Assembly (NCBI GenBank): GCA_002005505.1
Contig: KV908354.1
Location: 784,246-848,245, forward strand
Direction of reading: 5' to 3'
DNA length: 64,000 nucleotides
DNA from: Botryococcus braunii
Lineage: Eukaryota > Chlorophyta > Trebouxiophyceae
A program made the translations under genes and the position numbers. The notes under the pieces are model-generated. The model was given only the letters and a program-made list of their open reading frames with translations, did no database searches and had not been told where the DNA came from. Shown piece after piece: positions 51,369 to 63,106 of the stretch; the first letter of the stretch is position 1; each line of letters begins with the position of its first letter.

Positions 51369-53027
51369 TCAAATAGCATCATTTCCACTTGGGGTCTGTG
51401 GGAGGTTAGTAATAAAGTCCATAGACACACTTTGCCACTTCCTTGCTGGTATTTGTAAGGGGTGAAGAAGACCAGCAGGCAAAGTATTCCGAGCCTTGAC
51501 TCGTTGACAAGAGTCACAATGAGCAACATAGGCTTTGACATCCTCATACATTCCCGGCCAATACCATTCCCTTGTTACAAGCTCGTACATGCGAGTTACT
51601 CCAGGGTGACCAACATGAGGTGGATCATGTAAAGCTTCCAAAATTTCACGTCGTAGGTTCTCCACGACAAGTTCCCCATCTTTCCTTTCCTCAAACAATG
51701 CAGGAACATATTTCCGTCCATTCCTCTCCCAAAAGCCTCCCTTTAGACTAACCTTCCTTCTATTCGCACGCGCTGCCAACCACGGATCGTATGTGTAAGC
51801 CTTCTCAAGTTTGCCAAGTAGGGATTCGTACCCATCGGTCTCGCGGGTAAGCTCACTCGGGCTGGCCAACCCGATTTGCTCCATCGTGCCGAGGGAGCTT
51901 GGGGTCTCGTGAGCGGGCCCCGGGAGCGTGACCTTGGGGACCTTGCGGACCCGAGCTGTGAGGGTACCCTCGACATCCCGGCTGGAGGGGGTGAGGGAGT
52001 CCGGACTGGTGCGCCGACGCTTGCGCCGGAGGGCAGCCCCGGCCACAGCAGCCCCATTGTCCCTCCCCCCAGGTCCAGGGTGTTGAGTGAAGTGACACCT
52101 GGAGAGCGGATCCGCAATGTTGGTCTTGCCCGGTTCCCATACCCATTCAATCTCAAACTCCTGCAGGCGCTCGGCCCACCGAGCCCTCCGAGGACTAAGC
52201 CCCACCTGTTGACCCAAGAAGGTGTTGCACTTGTGATCCGTCACCACCGTTACTGGCTTACCTAACAAATAACATCTCCATTCCGTGAGAGCATACACTA
52301 CAGCCAATAACTCCCGTTCCGTGGCACTGTAGTTCCTCTCGCTTGCTCCCAACTTTTTACTGAAATACGCACAAACCTTTCCATCTTGAAATAGCACAGC
52401 TCCCACGCCGTAATCGCATGCATCGCACACTACCTTAAATGGCCGACGTACGTCCGGGAGTGTTAAGATAGGGGCACTTACCAAAGCTTCCTTTATGTTG
52501 TCAAATGCTTCCTGTTGTTCCTGTCCCCACTTCCAAGGTGCTTTTGCCCCAGAGAGAGCTGTCAATGGGGTTGCCAGGATACTGTAGTTCTGAATAAACT
52601 TTCGAAAGTAATTAGACAACCCAAGAAACCTCCTAACTTCCGTTACGTTTGTGGGCGTAGGCCACTCCTGCACCACCTTGACTTTATCCATATCCACTTC
52701 CAACCCATTTTCCCCAATGATGTGTCCCAAGTATTTCAATTGTTTCTCAAAGAAAGAGCATTTGACAAGTCTTGCCAGGAGTTGGTGTTCGCGTAGACGG
52801 GTGAAAACTCTGTCCAACTGCAGAAGGTGTTCCTCTTCCGTTTTGCTATAAATGAGCACATCATCCAAGTATACAACCACAAAGCCTTCCCTTATAAAGT
52901 CGTGAAAAACCTCATTCATAAGCCGTTGAAATGTCGCGGGCGCGTTGGTCAAACCAAAGGGAAGTACAAGAAATTCGTACAAGCCAAAAGGGGTCCTGAA
53001 GGCAGTTTCAGGCACATCCTCCTTGCG
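51369..53027 (-). pseudogene. A- pol, second part: RT, RNase H, integrase zinc finger
   Basis: It contains [39 protein letters not shown] and HVGHPGV to CDSCQ, and ends with the shared TGA at 51369-51371. It is nearly identical to the A1 counterpart, including the frameshift at its start. Confidence 0.87.
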
Positions 53028-54478
53028 AGTCGCACTTGATGGTACCCAGACAACAAGTCCAAGCTCGAAAACACCTTGGCTCCCTTAAGCCTATCCAACA
53101 GATCGTCAATTCTGGGGAGAGGGTACCTATCCGAGATGGTAATTTTATTCAGGGGACGGTAGTCTATTACCATACGCAAACTTCCATCCTTCTTTCTAAC
53201 AAACAAAACATGTGATGCAAATGGTGAGCAACTTGGCCTGATCAATCCCAATTTTAACAACGCATCAACCGTTTTTTCGCATTCCGCAAGCTCACTTGGA
53301 GCAAGACGGTACGCGGGCCTATTGGGGGGCCGATGTCCTTCTTCCAAATTTATTGTGTGAAACACTTCCCGCTCCGGGGGTAACCCCGGGAGTTGTTTTG
53401 CAAACAAGTCCTCATTTGCAAGTAACAAGTCTTTCAGGGCCTGTGGCTTGCCTTCCAACATGTCATTTATTTGATGAGTGAAAGTCATACCGGTACTACT
53501 GGGGGGTTTTGTGACGACGGGGGTGTCGTCCATAGATTTGTCGGTGTCCGCCAAGTCGGCCTCACTTGAGGCGTCCTCCCCGGTGATGTCCACCAGTTCA
53601 GCCTGCTCATTCACAAGCACAGTATACAAACAAACCTTCCAAACATCTTGTCCCTTCCATCCTTTTCCATTCCTATCCTTCCTTCCTTCCTTCCTCTCTT
53701 GTGCTTGTAAACCCCAAACAAGTTTTGGCCCCACTGGCAACGATGAATTTGCGTGTTTTAGGGTGACCCACTTCCCATTATGTCTAAATTGAGCAGCCTT
53801 TACACAAAAATCAATTGAGACTCCTCTTTCTTCCATCCAGTCCTGCCCCAAAATCATGTCTACCCCATCAATCATGGCAGGGCTTACAATGAAGTTGTGA
53901 CGGGAAGTTATACCAGGCTTGAGTGTAAACGACACATCTACCGTTCCTTTCGTATCGGACACACTTCCATCAGCAAGAGTCACGGATATGCATGCGGGTT
54001 TGTATCGCACCCCTAGCCCTTGCAAAGTATCACTTTTAATAAACGAATGAGATGCCCCACTATCAAACAACACTGAAAGGATTTTCCCCTTAACATTCGC
54101 CGGAAAGGTCATAGCTAGCGGAGAGTCAGTAGTAACACTTCCCATGGTGAGTGTGGGTCTTGGGGGAACCACACAACATACAAAAGAGAATGGGTATACA
54201 CTAGTTTGACCATTCATGTCCACCGCCTGTCCCTTCCTTCCTGAACACACTTCCACAATCCTTCCTTGCATACGGAGAGCATAGAGACTCTTACTTTTCC
54301 AAGTTTTCCTTCCCACAATGAAACAACAAGTGAGGGACGGGTTGCACCTTTGTTCCCATAAAAACTTGGAAATCTCAGATTCAGCCTTCCTAACATTTGG
54401 CACCACAAGGTTCACCCCTTCCTTTCCCAAATTGAAGGCCACAAGAGAGTGCAAAACATGCAAGCAAGTGGCATCCAT
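52949..54478 (-). pseudogene. A- pol, first part: protease and RT N-terminus
   Basis: 509-codon frame with DSGASHSF and LGQDWM, broken by the same missing base after Gly-Tyr-His-Gln-Val-Arg as in A1. A few single substitutions (for example His to Leu in a region reading ALRMQGR) distinguish it. Confidence 0.87.
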
Positions 54479-54489
54479 GGCTTCAGAAT

Positions 54490-55206
54490 TTACTTTTGAG
54501 GATTATGCCCCGGCCCTTTTCCCTTCCAATGTGCTCCCCGGCCACCACGGCCCTTCCACTGCCCACCTCGAGCTTGATTAGAGGGGAAAGGAGGAGGTGG
54601 GGGCAATTGACTGTCGCGCCTGCTCTTCCTTTGCAAGTAGTCCCGCTTGGCCTGACATTGCCATTGCTCGTGACCAAAGTTTTTGCAGAAATAACACTGG
54701 CGCTCGGAGGGGACGCTTGTCCGAGAATCTAACTTCCCACCAACGTTGTGTCCGACGGCTCCAAGCACAGGCCCCTGGGTGAATCCCGGAAAGTATGCCG
54801 GCGTGCTTGTTGGAGTCCTCTTCACAACGTTGAGAACCTTCCTTCCTTCCTGTCCCCTCAGCATCCCCCCTGATTTTAAGTTGCTTTCATATTGCACCAC
54901 ATAAGTGCACAATGAGTCGAGGCTTGTGAACCTGACACCAGTTTGAGGGTTAACTGTGCAAGCAACTCTAATAGGAGCATTCAGGCCTTTGAGGAACATA
55001 TATATTTTATCATTTTCGCAGATGTCATATTCGGTTTCTACATCACTCAACAAGGAAATAAACCTTTCTATGTATCTTTCAACGCTTTCTTGCCCTTGAT
55101 AAACATGGTCTAATTTTTGCCGGGCAGCCATAACCAAATCTGTAGAGTCGTATCGATTTCCCATAAAATTTTTAAAGTCTTCCCATGTTGGCTCTGTTTG
55201 ACCTCC
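54490..55206 (-). pseudogene. A- gag, C-terminal part
   Basis: It continues from the A+ insertion point at Gly-Gly-Gln-Thr-Glu-Pro to the gag end, with zinc knuckle [14 protein letters not shown] and basic tail. The N-terminal part is at 61467-61953. Confidence 0.85.
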
Positions 55207-55694
55207 TGTAGTGAGGTGCCGCGTCAGCGCGACGCGTCTCACGTCCCCTGCGCGTAGGATGTGCGCGTAAGCATAATGTTCGTAATGGTGTGCGCGTAGT
55301 TCATGTTTCTTCGTGCCCTTTGGGATACGAGTAGATCTCGTTGTCCTTGTGTGTAGGAAAATGACTGTAATATCCTAGTGGGTCTCCTCTCGTCATCCAT
55401 ATCGTTATGCTCGCGAGAGCATCTCGTAGAGGGACGACGTAGCCGGATCCGCGCATAGGTGGACTAGGAACTCGGGTGGCGATCATTGTCTTTGGGTTTG
55501 CTGCTACGAGTGAGACATCTAGCATTCTCTACATTGTTCATTATATTGTTCTTTGGAGACTCGGACGACCTGCGTGAGGAGGGCTGCGAACTTGTAACGG
55601 ATTGGAACTTCGATTCCTACCTTCGGTGTCACCCTTGCCTGAAACCCTTGCTTAGCTTGTTATAAATCTTAGTTACACGTCTCACTTCGTTAAA
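55207..55694 (+). repeat. 5' LTR of A+ (long subtype)
   Basis: It has about 38 extra bases after CTCACG, including a duplicated GGATGTGCGCGTA-like stretch, otherwise as the 450-bp LTR. Primer site at 55695-55707. Confidence 0.92.
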
Positions 55695-55773
55695 TTGGTA
55701 TCGGCGAGGCGGTTAGAGCCTCGAACCGAAGGGAGACGTAGGGAAGGTTGTAATTGCATTGTTCCATTGCAAC

Positions 55774-56980
55774 ATGATGGCGGTTAAACGGAAAGGAAAC
55801 AAGTACTCCGGTCTCCCCCTTAAAGAGAAAGAAATTTTGGAAGGTTTGGAAAAGGAAGGTATTGAAGTCGATGATCTTTTGGAAGAGTCCGAAACGGAAT
55901 TGCATCTGGCCCCATCGCCCAAACCGACCACACCCAAAACGAAACCCAAACCCACTCCTTTGAAGACACCCTTGAAGAAAAATAAGACTAAATCCCTAAT
56001 TCTACGGTTATTGAAGCGGATTGAGGCCTTGGAGGGAGAACGAGCATCCAAGCGGACGTCATCCACCACTAACGTCGTGCGTGTGCCTACACCAGCCATG
56101 TTTACAGGAAAAAGAGGAAGCTTCCAATTCTTTGCTAGTAAGGTGGAATCATATGTGAACATTTCAAATGTGTCAAGGGACAAGTGGGTGGCAGTCGCGC
56201 TGCAATGTATGGAGGAGCGACCTACAAAGGTGTGGGGGACATACCTCAAAAGGAAGGAAAGGGAAGGAGGTCAAACAGAGCCAACATGGGAAGACTTTAA
56301 AAATTTTATGGGAAATCGATACGACTCTACCGATTTGGTTATGGCTGCCCGGCAAAAATTAGACCATGTTTATCAAGGGCAAGAAAGCGTTGAAAGATAC
56401 ATAGAAAGGTTTATTTCCTTGTTGAGTGATGTAGAAACCGAATATGACATCTGCGAAAACGATAAAATATATATGTTCCTCAAAGGCCTGAATGCTCCTA
56501 TTAGAGTTGCTTGCACAGTTAACCCTCAAACTGGTGTCAGGTTCACAAGCCTCGACTCATTGTGCACTTATGTGGTGCAATATGAAAGCAACTTAAAATC
56601 AGGGGGATGCTGAGGGACAGGAAGGAAGGAAGGTTCTCAACGTTGTGAAGAGGACTCCAACAAGCACGCCGGCATACTTTCCGGGATTCACCCAGGGGCC
56701 TGTGCTTGGAGCCGTCGGACACAACGTTGGTGGGAAGTTAGATTCTCGGACAAGCGTCCCCTCCGAGCGCCAGTGTTATTTCTGCAAAAACTTTGGTCAC
56801 GAGCAATGGCAATGTCAGGCCAAGCGGGACTACTTGCAAAGGAAGAGCAGGCGCGACAGTCAATTGCCTCCACCTCCTCCTTTCCCCTCTAATCAAGCTC
56901 GAGGTGGGCAGTGGAAGGGCCGTGGTGGCCGGGGAGCACATTGGAAGGGAAAAGGGCCGGGGCATAATCCTCAAAAGTAA
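55774..56980 (+). pseudogene. A+ Gag, frameshifted
   Basis: Starts at ATG 55774, with the capsid intact to about residue 280. Compared with A1, one G is missing in a G run near 56606 and another near 56617, so the main frame ends at 56613. The nucleocapsid part ([14 protein letters not shown], basic tail) remains open at about 56645-56980. Confidence 0.87.
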
Positions 56981-56991
56981 ATTCTGAAGCC

Positions 56992-59900
56992 ATGGATGCC
57001 ACTTGCTTGCATGTTTTGCACTCTCTTGTGGCCTCCAATTTGGGAAAGGAAGGGGTGAACCTTGTGGTGCCAAATGTTAGGAAGGCTGAATCTGAGATTT
57101 CCAAGTTTTTATGGGAACAAAGGTGCAACCCGTCCCTCACTTGTTGTTTCATTGTGGGAAGGAAAACTTGGAAAAGTAAGAGTCTCTATGCTCACCGTAT
57201 GCAAGGAAGGATTGTGGAAGTGTGTTCAGGAAGGAAGGGACAGGCGGTGGACATGAATGGTCAAACTAGTGTATACCCATTCTCTTTTGTATGTTGTGTG
57301 GTTCCCCCAAGACCCACACTCACCATGGGAAGTGTTACTACTGACTCTCCGCTAGCTATGACCTTTCCGGCGAATGTTAAGGGGAAAATCCTTTCAGTGT
57401 TGTTTGATAGTGGGGCATCTCATTCGTTTATTAAAAGTGATACTTTGCAAGGGCTAGGGGTGCGATACAAACCCGCATGCATATCCGTGACTCTTGCTGA
57501 TGGAAGTGTGTCCGATACGAAAGGAACGGTAGATGTGTCGTTTACACTCAAGCCTGGTATAACTTCCCGTCACAACTTCATTGTAAGCCCTGCCATGATT
57601 GATGGGGTAGACATGATTTTGGGGCAGGACTGGATGGAAGAAAGAGGAGTCTCAATTGATTTTTGTGTAAAGGCTGCTCAATTTAGACATAATGGGAAGT
57701 GGGTCACCCTAAAACACGCAAATTCATCGTTGCCAGTGGGGCCAAAACTTGTTTGGGGTTTACAAGCACAAGAGAGGAAGGAAGGAAGGAAGGATAGGAA
57801 TGGAAAAGGATGGAAGGGACAAGATGTTTGGAAGGTTTGTTTGTATACTGTGCTTGTGAATGAGCAGGCTGAACTGGTGGACATCACCGGGGAGGACGCC
57901 TCAAGTGAGGCCGACCTGGCGGACACCGACAAATCTATGGACGACACCCCCGTCGTCACAAAACCCCCCAGTAGTACCGGTATGACTTTCACTCATCAAA
58001 TAAATGACATGTTGGAAGGCAAGCCACAGGCCCTGAAAGACTTGTTACTTGCAAATGAGGACTTGTTTGCAAAACAACTCCCGGGGTTACCCCCGGAGCG
58101 GGAAGTGTTTCACACAATAAATTTGGAAGAAGGACATCGGCCCCCCAATAGGCCCGCGTACCGTCTTGCTCCAAGTGAGCTTGCGGAATGCGAAAAAACG
58201 GTTGATGAGTTGTTAAAATTGGGATTGATCAGGCCAAGTTGCTCACCATTTGCATCACCTGTTTTGTTTGTTAGAAAGAAGGATGGAAGTTTGCGTATGG
58301 TAATAGACTACCGTCCCCTGAATAAAATTACCATCTCGGATAGGTACCATCTCCCCAGAATTGACGATCTGTTGGATAGGCTTAAGGGAGCCAAGGTGTT
58401 TTCGAGCTTGGACTTGTTGTCTGGGTACCATCAAGTGCGACTTCGCAAGGAGGATGTGCCTAAAACTGCCTTCAGGACCCCTTTTGGCTTGTACGAATTT
58501 CTTGTACTTCCCTTTGGTTTGACCAACGCGCCCGCGACATTTCAACGGCTTATGAATGAGGTTTTTCACGACTTAATAAGGGAAGGCTTTTTGGTTGTAT
58601 ACTTGGATGATGTGCTCATTTATAGCAAAACGGAAGAGGAACACCTTCTGCAGTTGGACAGAGTTTTCACCCGTCTACGCGAACATCAACTCCTGGCAAA
58701 ACTTGTCAAATGCTCTTTCTTTGAGAAACAATTGAAATACTTGGGACACATCATTGGGGAAAATGGGTTGGAAGTGGATATGGATAAAGTCAAGGTGGTG
58801 CAGGAGTGGCCTACGCCCACAAACGTAACGGAAGTTAGGAGGTTTCTTGGGTTGTCTAATTACTTTCGAAAGTTTATTCAGAACTACAGTATCCTGGCAA
58901 CCCCATTGACAGCTCTCTCTGGGGCAAAAGCACCTTGGAAGTGGGGACAGGAACAACAGGAAGCATTTGACAACATAAAGGAAGCTTTGGTAAGTGCCCC
59001 TATCTTAACACTCCCGGACGTACGTCGGCCATTTAAGGTAGTGTGCGATGCATGCGATTACGGCGTGGGAGCTGTGCTATTTCAAGATGGGAAGGTTTGT
59101 GCGTATTTCAGTAAAAAGTTGGGAGCAAGCGAGAGGAACTACAGTGCCACGGAACGGGAGTTATTGGCTGTAGTGTATGCTCTCACGGAATGGAGATGTT
59201 ATTTGTTAGGTAAGCCAGTAACGGTGGTGACGGATCACAAGTGCAACACCTTCTTGGGTCAACAGGTGGGGCTTAGTCCTCGGAGGGCTCGGTGGGCCGA
59301 GCGCCTGCAGGAGTTTGAGATTGAATGGGTATGGGAACCGGGCAAGACCAACATTGCGGATCCGCTCTCCAGGTGTCACTTCACTCAACACCCTGGACCT
59401 GGGGGGAGGGACAATGGGGCTGCTGTGGCCGGGGCTGCCCTCCGGCGCAAGCGTCGGCGCACCAGTCCGGACTCCCTCACCCCCTCCAGCCGGGATGTCG
59501 AGGGTACCCTCACAGCTCGGGTCCGCAAGGTCCCCAAGGTCACGCTCCCGGGGCCCGCTCACGAGACCCCAAGCTCCCTCGGCACGATGGAGCAAATCGG
59601 GTTGGCCAGCCCGAGTGAGCTTACCCGCGAGACCGATGGGTACGAATCCCTACTTGGCAAACTTGAGAAGGCTTACACATACGATCCGTGGTTGGCAGCG
59701 CGTGCGAATAGAAGGAAGGTTAGTCTAAAGGGAGGCTTTTGGGAGAGGAATGGACGGAAATATGTTCCTGCATTGTTTGAGGAAAGGAAAGATGGGGAAC
59801 TTGTCGTGGAGAACCTACGACGTGGAATTTTGGAAGCTTTACATGATCCACCTCATGTTGGTCACCCTGGAGTAACTCGCATGTACGAGCTTGTAACAAG

Positions 59901-60102
59901 GGAATGGTATTGGCCGGGAATGTATGAGGATGTCAAAGCCTATGTTGCTCATTGTGACTCTTGTCAACGAGTCAAGGCTCGGAATACTTTGCCTGCTGGT
60001 CTTCTTCACCCCTTACAAATACCAGGAAGGAAGTGGCAAAGTGTGTCTATGGACTTTATTACTAACCTCCCACAGACCCCAAGTGGAAATGATGCTATTT
60101 GA
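56992..60102 (+). CDS. A+ Pol (protease, RT, RNase H, integrase zinc finger)
   Basis: The 1036-residue frame has an aspartic protease (DSGASHSF near residue 139, LGQDWM) and an acidic linker. RT has [30 protein letters not shown] without the frameshift of A1 and A-, and YLDDVLIYS near 537. RNase H has CDACDYGVGAVLFQDG near 685. The integrase zinc finger (HVGHPGV to CDSCQ) lies near 950. It stops at TGA 60100-60102, before the integrase core, as in all A copies. Protease, RT and RNase H may work; integrase cannot. Confidence 0.9.
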   Translation: MDATCLHVLHSLVASNLGKEGVNLVVPNVRKAESEISKFLWEQRCNPSLTCCFIVGRKTWKSKSLYAHRMQGRIVEVCSGRKGQAVDMNGQTSVYPFSFVCCVVPPRPTLTMGSVTTDSPLAMTFPANVKGKILSVLFDSGASHSFIKSDTLQGLGVRYKPACISVTLADGSVSDTKGTVDVSFTLKPGITSRHNFIVSPAMIDGVDMILGQDWMEERGVSIDFCVKAAQFRHNGKWVTLKHANSSLPVGPKLVWGLQAQERKEGRKDRNGKGWKGQDVWKVCLYTVLVNEQAELVDITGEDASSEADLADTDKSMDDTPVVTKPPSSTGMTFTHQINDMLEGKPQALKDLLLANEDLFAKQLPGLPPEREVFHTINLEEGHRPPNRPAYRLAPSELAECEKTVDELLKLGLIRPSCSPFASPVLFVRKKDGSLRMVIDYRPLNKITISDRYHLPRIDDLLDRLKGAKVFSSLDLLSGYHQVRLRKEDVPKTAFRTPFGLYEFLVLPFGLTNAPATFQRLMNEVFHDLIREGFLVVYLDDVLIYSKTEEEHLLQLDRVFTRLREHQLLAKLVKCSFFEKQLKYLGHIIGENGLEVDMDKVKVVQEWPTPTNVTEVRRFLGLSNYFRKFIQNYSILATPLTALSGAKAPWKWGQEQQEAFDNIKEALVSAPILTLPDVRRPFKVVCDACDYGVGAVLFQDGKVCAYFSKKLGASERNYSATERELLAVVYALTEWRCYLLGKPVTVVTDHKCNTFLGQQVGLSPRRARWAERLQEFEIEWVWEPGKTNIADPLSRCHFTQHPGPGGRDNGAAVAGAALRRKRRRTSPDSLTPSSRDVEGTLTARVRKVPKVTLPGPAHETPSSLGTMEQIGLASPSELTRETDGYESLLGKLEKAYTYDPWLAARANRRKVSLKGGFWERNGRKYVPALFEERKDGELVVENLRRGILEALHDPPHVGHPGVTRMYELVTREWYWPGMYEDVKAYVAHCDSCQRVKARNTLPAGLLHPLQIPGRKWQSVSMDFITNLPQTPSGNDAI

Positions 60103-60974
60103 TTTGTCGTGGATAGGCTTAACAAGTGTGCTCATTTTGCTGCTACAACAATGAATGCTGATGCTTATACTCTAGCACAATTGTTAAGGACATGGGTGTG
60201 GATGTATCGTGGATCCCGGGTGTGGTGGCATTGTAGATCACAAGCCACTCACTGGCGAACGCGGCCGCACTCTGTACGATCCGAACGAGCCAAATGAGGA
60301 TAGCTGGAAATAACTTGCACAGGTCACGCGTTGTTGCCACAAGAAAGTGGAAGAATACAGAGAGAGTCACGGGCTCCCGCCATTGCCTCCCAAGGGCACG
60401 ACTCCTAGGGTCCACCCTTAGGGTCCCGTCGACCGGTTGGCCCTCCTTGGAGGGGTCTCTCTGTATGGCCATATGGACTTTGGATAGGCTAGGGTAAGGC
60501 TGCCTTACCCGGTAGGGTTGACCATGGGTCCCTTACCTGGATAGATTTTTGTGCACATTAGGTGTATGGCCTTTTCACTTCACTACCACACCTGATCAAT
60601 ATGGTGCAATACTGGCGTAATACTGGACTATATGTGGAAATTGGACTCCCCTTGGACTCTGGACTTTTGGACATCTGGACTTTTAGCTCTGCCCTTGTGT
60701 CTCATTTTGGCTGTTCATCATGTGGACTTTCGTTTTTCTTTCAGTGTTTTGTCTTTGTTCTGTTAGTCATGCCTGATCCTTGTTGTTATTGCATTATGGT
60801 GGGGACCCCGATACGCAGCATTCGGCTGGGGTCTGGCAACACGGGAGGCGGGTTGCCCGTAGGTCTAAGTCTGAGTCTCCGCATGTTGGAAGGTCTTGTT
60901 CCTTTGTTTGTCTTGTTGTTTGTTGTTGCGCTCTGCCTTCTGCGCGGGGACGCACAGGAATAAGGGGGGGAGCA
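60103..60974 (+). other. A+ integrase stub, chromodomain-like tail and 3' region
   Basis: The same truncated arrangement as A1. The purine tract 60962-60974 abuts the 3' LTR. Confidence 0.7.
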
Positions 60975-61461
60975 TGTAGTGAGGTGCCGCGTCAGCGCGA
61001 CGCGTCTCACGTCCCTGCGCGTAGGATGTGCGCGTAAGCATAATGTTCGTAATGGTGTGCGCGTAGTTCATGTTTCTTCGTGCCCTTTGGGATACGAGTA
61101 GATCTCGTTGTCCTTGTGTGTAGGAAAATGACTGTAATATCCTAGTGGGTCTCCTCTCGTCATCCATATCGTTATGCTCGCGAGAGCATCTCGTAGAGGG
61201 ACGACGTAGCCGGATCCGCGCATAGGTGGACTAGGAACTCGGGTGGCGATCATTGTCTTTGGGTTTGCTGCTACGAGTGAGACATCTAGCATTCTCTACA
61301 TTGTTCATTATATTGTTCTTTGGAGACTCGGACGACCTGCGTGAGGAGGGCTGCGAACTTGTAACGGATTGGAACTTCGATTCCTACCTTCGGTGTCACC
61401 CTTGCCTGAAACCCTTGCTTAGCTTGTTATAAATCTTAGTTACACGTCTCACTTCGTTAAA
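60975..61461 (+). repeat. 3' LTR of A+ (long subtype)
   Basis: 487 bp, the partner of 55207-55694. Confidence 0.93.
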
Positions 61462-61466
61462 CCTCC

Positions 61467-61953
61467 TTCCTTTCCTTCCTTTTGAGGTATGTTCCCACAC
61501 CTTTGTAGGTCGCTCCTCCATACATTGCAGCGCGACTGCCACCCACTTGTCCCTTGACACATTTGAAATGTTCACATATGATTCCACCTTACTAGCAAAG
61601 AATTGGAAGCTTCCTCTTTTTCCTGTAAACATGGCTGGTGTAGGCACACGCACGACGTTAGTGGTGGATGACGTTTGCTTGGATGCTCGTTCTCCTCCAA
61701 GGCCTCAATCCGCTTCAATAACCGTAGAATTAGGGATTTAGTCTTATTTTTCTTCAAGGTGTCTTCAAAGGAGTGGGTTTGGGTTTCGTTTTGGGTGTGG
61801 TCGGTTGGGCGATGGGGCCAGATGCAATTCCGTTTCGGACTCTTCCAAAAGATCATCGACTTCAATACCTTCCTTTTCCAAACCTTCCAAAATTTCTTTC
61901 TCTTTAAGGGGGAGACCGGAGTACTTGTTTCCTTTCCGTTTAACCGCCATCAT
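61467..61953 (-). pseudogene. A- gag, N-terminal part
   Basis: From ATG at 61953 (minus strand), the frame is broken by several one-base deletions relative to A1 (for example in the Thr/Pro/Lys-rich region and near 61690). This piece is more damaged than the rest of A-. Confidence 0.82.
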
Positions 61954-62019
61954 GTTGCAATGGAACAATGCAATTACAACCTTCCCTACGTCTCCCTTCG
62001 GTTCGAGGCTCTAACCGCC

Positions 62020-62032
62020 TCGCCGATACCAA
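62020..62032 (-). promoter_or_regulatory. Primer-binding site of A-
   Basis: TTGGTATCGGCGA on the minus strand, directly after the 5' LTR. Confidence 0.75.
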
Positions 62033-62482
62033 TTTAACGAAGTGAGACGTGTAACTAAGATTTATAACAAGCTAAGCAAGGGTATCAGGCAAGGGTGACA
62101 CCGAAGGTAGAAATCGAAGTTCCAATCCGTTACAAGTTCGCAGCCCTCCTCACGCAGGTCGTCCGAGTCTCCAAAGAACAATATATAATGAACAATGTAG
62201 AGAACGCTAGATGTCTCACTCGTAGCAGCAAACCCAAAGACAATGATAACCACCCGAGTTCCTAGTCCACCTATGCGCGGATCCGGCTACGTCGTCCCTC
62301 TACGAGATGCTCTCGCGAGCATAACGATATGGATGACGAGAGGAGACCCACTAGGATATTACAGTCATTTTCCTACACACAAGGACAACGAGATCTACTC
62401 GTATCCCAAAGGGCACGAAGAAACATGAACTACGCGCACATCCTACGTGAGACGCGTCGCGCTGACGCGGCACCTCACTACA
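62033..62482 (-). repeat. 5' LTR of A-
   Basis: 450 bp; CCTGG and E-2 gag follow. Confidence 0.93.
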
Positions 62483-62487
62483 CCTGG

Positions 62488-62578
62488 TGCTGCTCCAGCG
62501 CCCGGTGCAGCTCCAGCGCCTTGGGGAGGCCCAGGGATTCCACCCTGAGCTGGCACGGCTGCTGCTGCTGCCATAACT
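62488..62578 (-). pseudogene. E-2 gag piece (Ala/Gly/Pro-rich)
   Basis: On the minus strand it reads VMAAAAAVPAQGGIPGPPQG and continues into Gly-Ala-Ala-Pro repeats, matching E+ near 33310-33400. Here the codon that is TGA in E+ is GGA. Confidence 0.85.
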
Positions 62579-63027
62579 TGTAGTGAGGTGCCGCGTCAGC
62601 GCGACGCGTCTCACGTAGGATGTGCGCGTAGTTCATGTTTCTTCGTGCCCTTTGGGATACGAGTAGATATCGTTGTCCTTGTGTGTAGGAAATGACTGTA
62701 ATATCCTAGTGGGTCTCCTCTTGTCATCCATATCGCTATGCTCGCGAGAGCATCTCGTAGAGGGACGACGTAGCCGGATCCGCGCATAGGTGGACTAGGA
62801 ACTCGGGTGGCGATCGTTGTCTTTTGGTTTGCTGCTACGAGTGAGACATCTAGCATTCTTTACATTGTTCATTATATATTGTTCTCTGGAGACTCGGACG
62901 ACCTGCGTGAGGAGGGCTGCGAACTTGTAACGGATTGGAACTTCGATTTCTACCTTCGGTGTCACCCTTGCCTGAAACCCTTCCTTAGGTTGTTATAAAT
63001 CTTAGTTACACGTCTCACTTCGTTAAA
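62579..63027 (+). repeat. 5' LTR of A4
   Basis: 449 bp, short subtype, with several substitutions relative to A1. Confidence 0.92.
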
Positions 63028-63106
63028 TTGGTATCGGCGAGGCGGTTAGAGCCTCGAACCGAAGGGAGACGTAGGGAAGGTTGTAATTGCATTGTTCCAT
63101 TGCAAT

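Larger units (their letters stand above)
55207..61461 (+). mobile_element. Gypsy element A+ (complete, 6255 bp)
   Basis: LTRs of 488 and 487 bp (55207-55694 and 60975-61461) with CCTCC on both sides (55202-55206 and 61462-61466), inserted head-on into A-. LTRs differ by one base in a C run, so the insertion is very recent. This is the longer LTR subtype. Confidence 0.95.
50042..62482 (-). mobile_element. Gypsy element A- (interrupted by A+)
   Basis: 450-bp LTRs at 50042-50491 (3') and 62033-62482 (5'), with CCTGG on both sides (50037-50041 and 62483-62487). E+ 33380-33420 shows the empty site in the E gag. The internal part is 50492-55206 plus 61467-62032, with A+ between. It shares the pol frameshift of A1. 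Confidence 0.93.
44965..62578 (-). mobile_element. Copia element E-2 (interrupted by A-, then by A4)
   Basis: 3' LTR at 44965-45665, then RNase H, RT, spacer, integrase, protease and gag on the minus strand up to 50036. A- separates a last gag piece at 62488-62578, after which A4 interrupts (flank TAACT). The 5' LTR is outside the window. It is the best preserved E copy at its RT but broken in gag and integrase. Confidence 0.88.

Noticed and set aside
60562..60963. 133-codon ORF in the A 3' region as an envelope-like gene
   Set aside because: Frames differ between A copies because of indels, and there is no signal peptide or fusion-type motif; it is probably 3' UTR.
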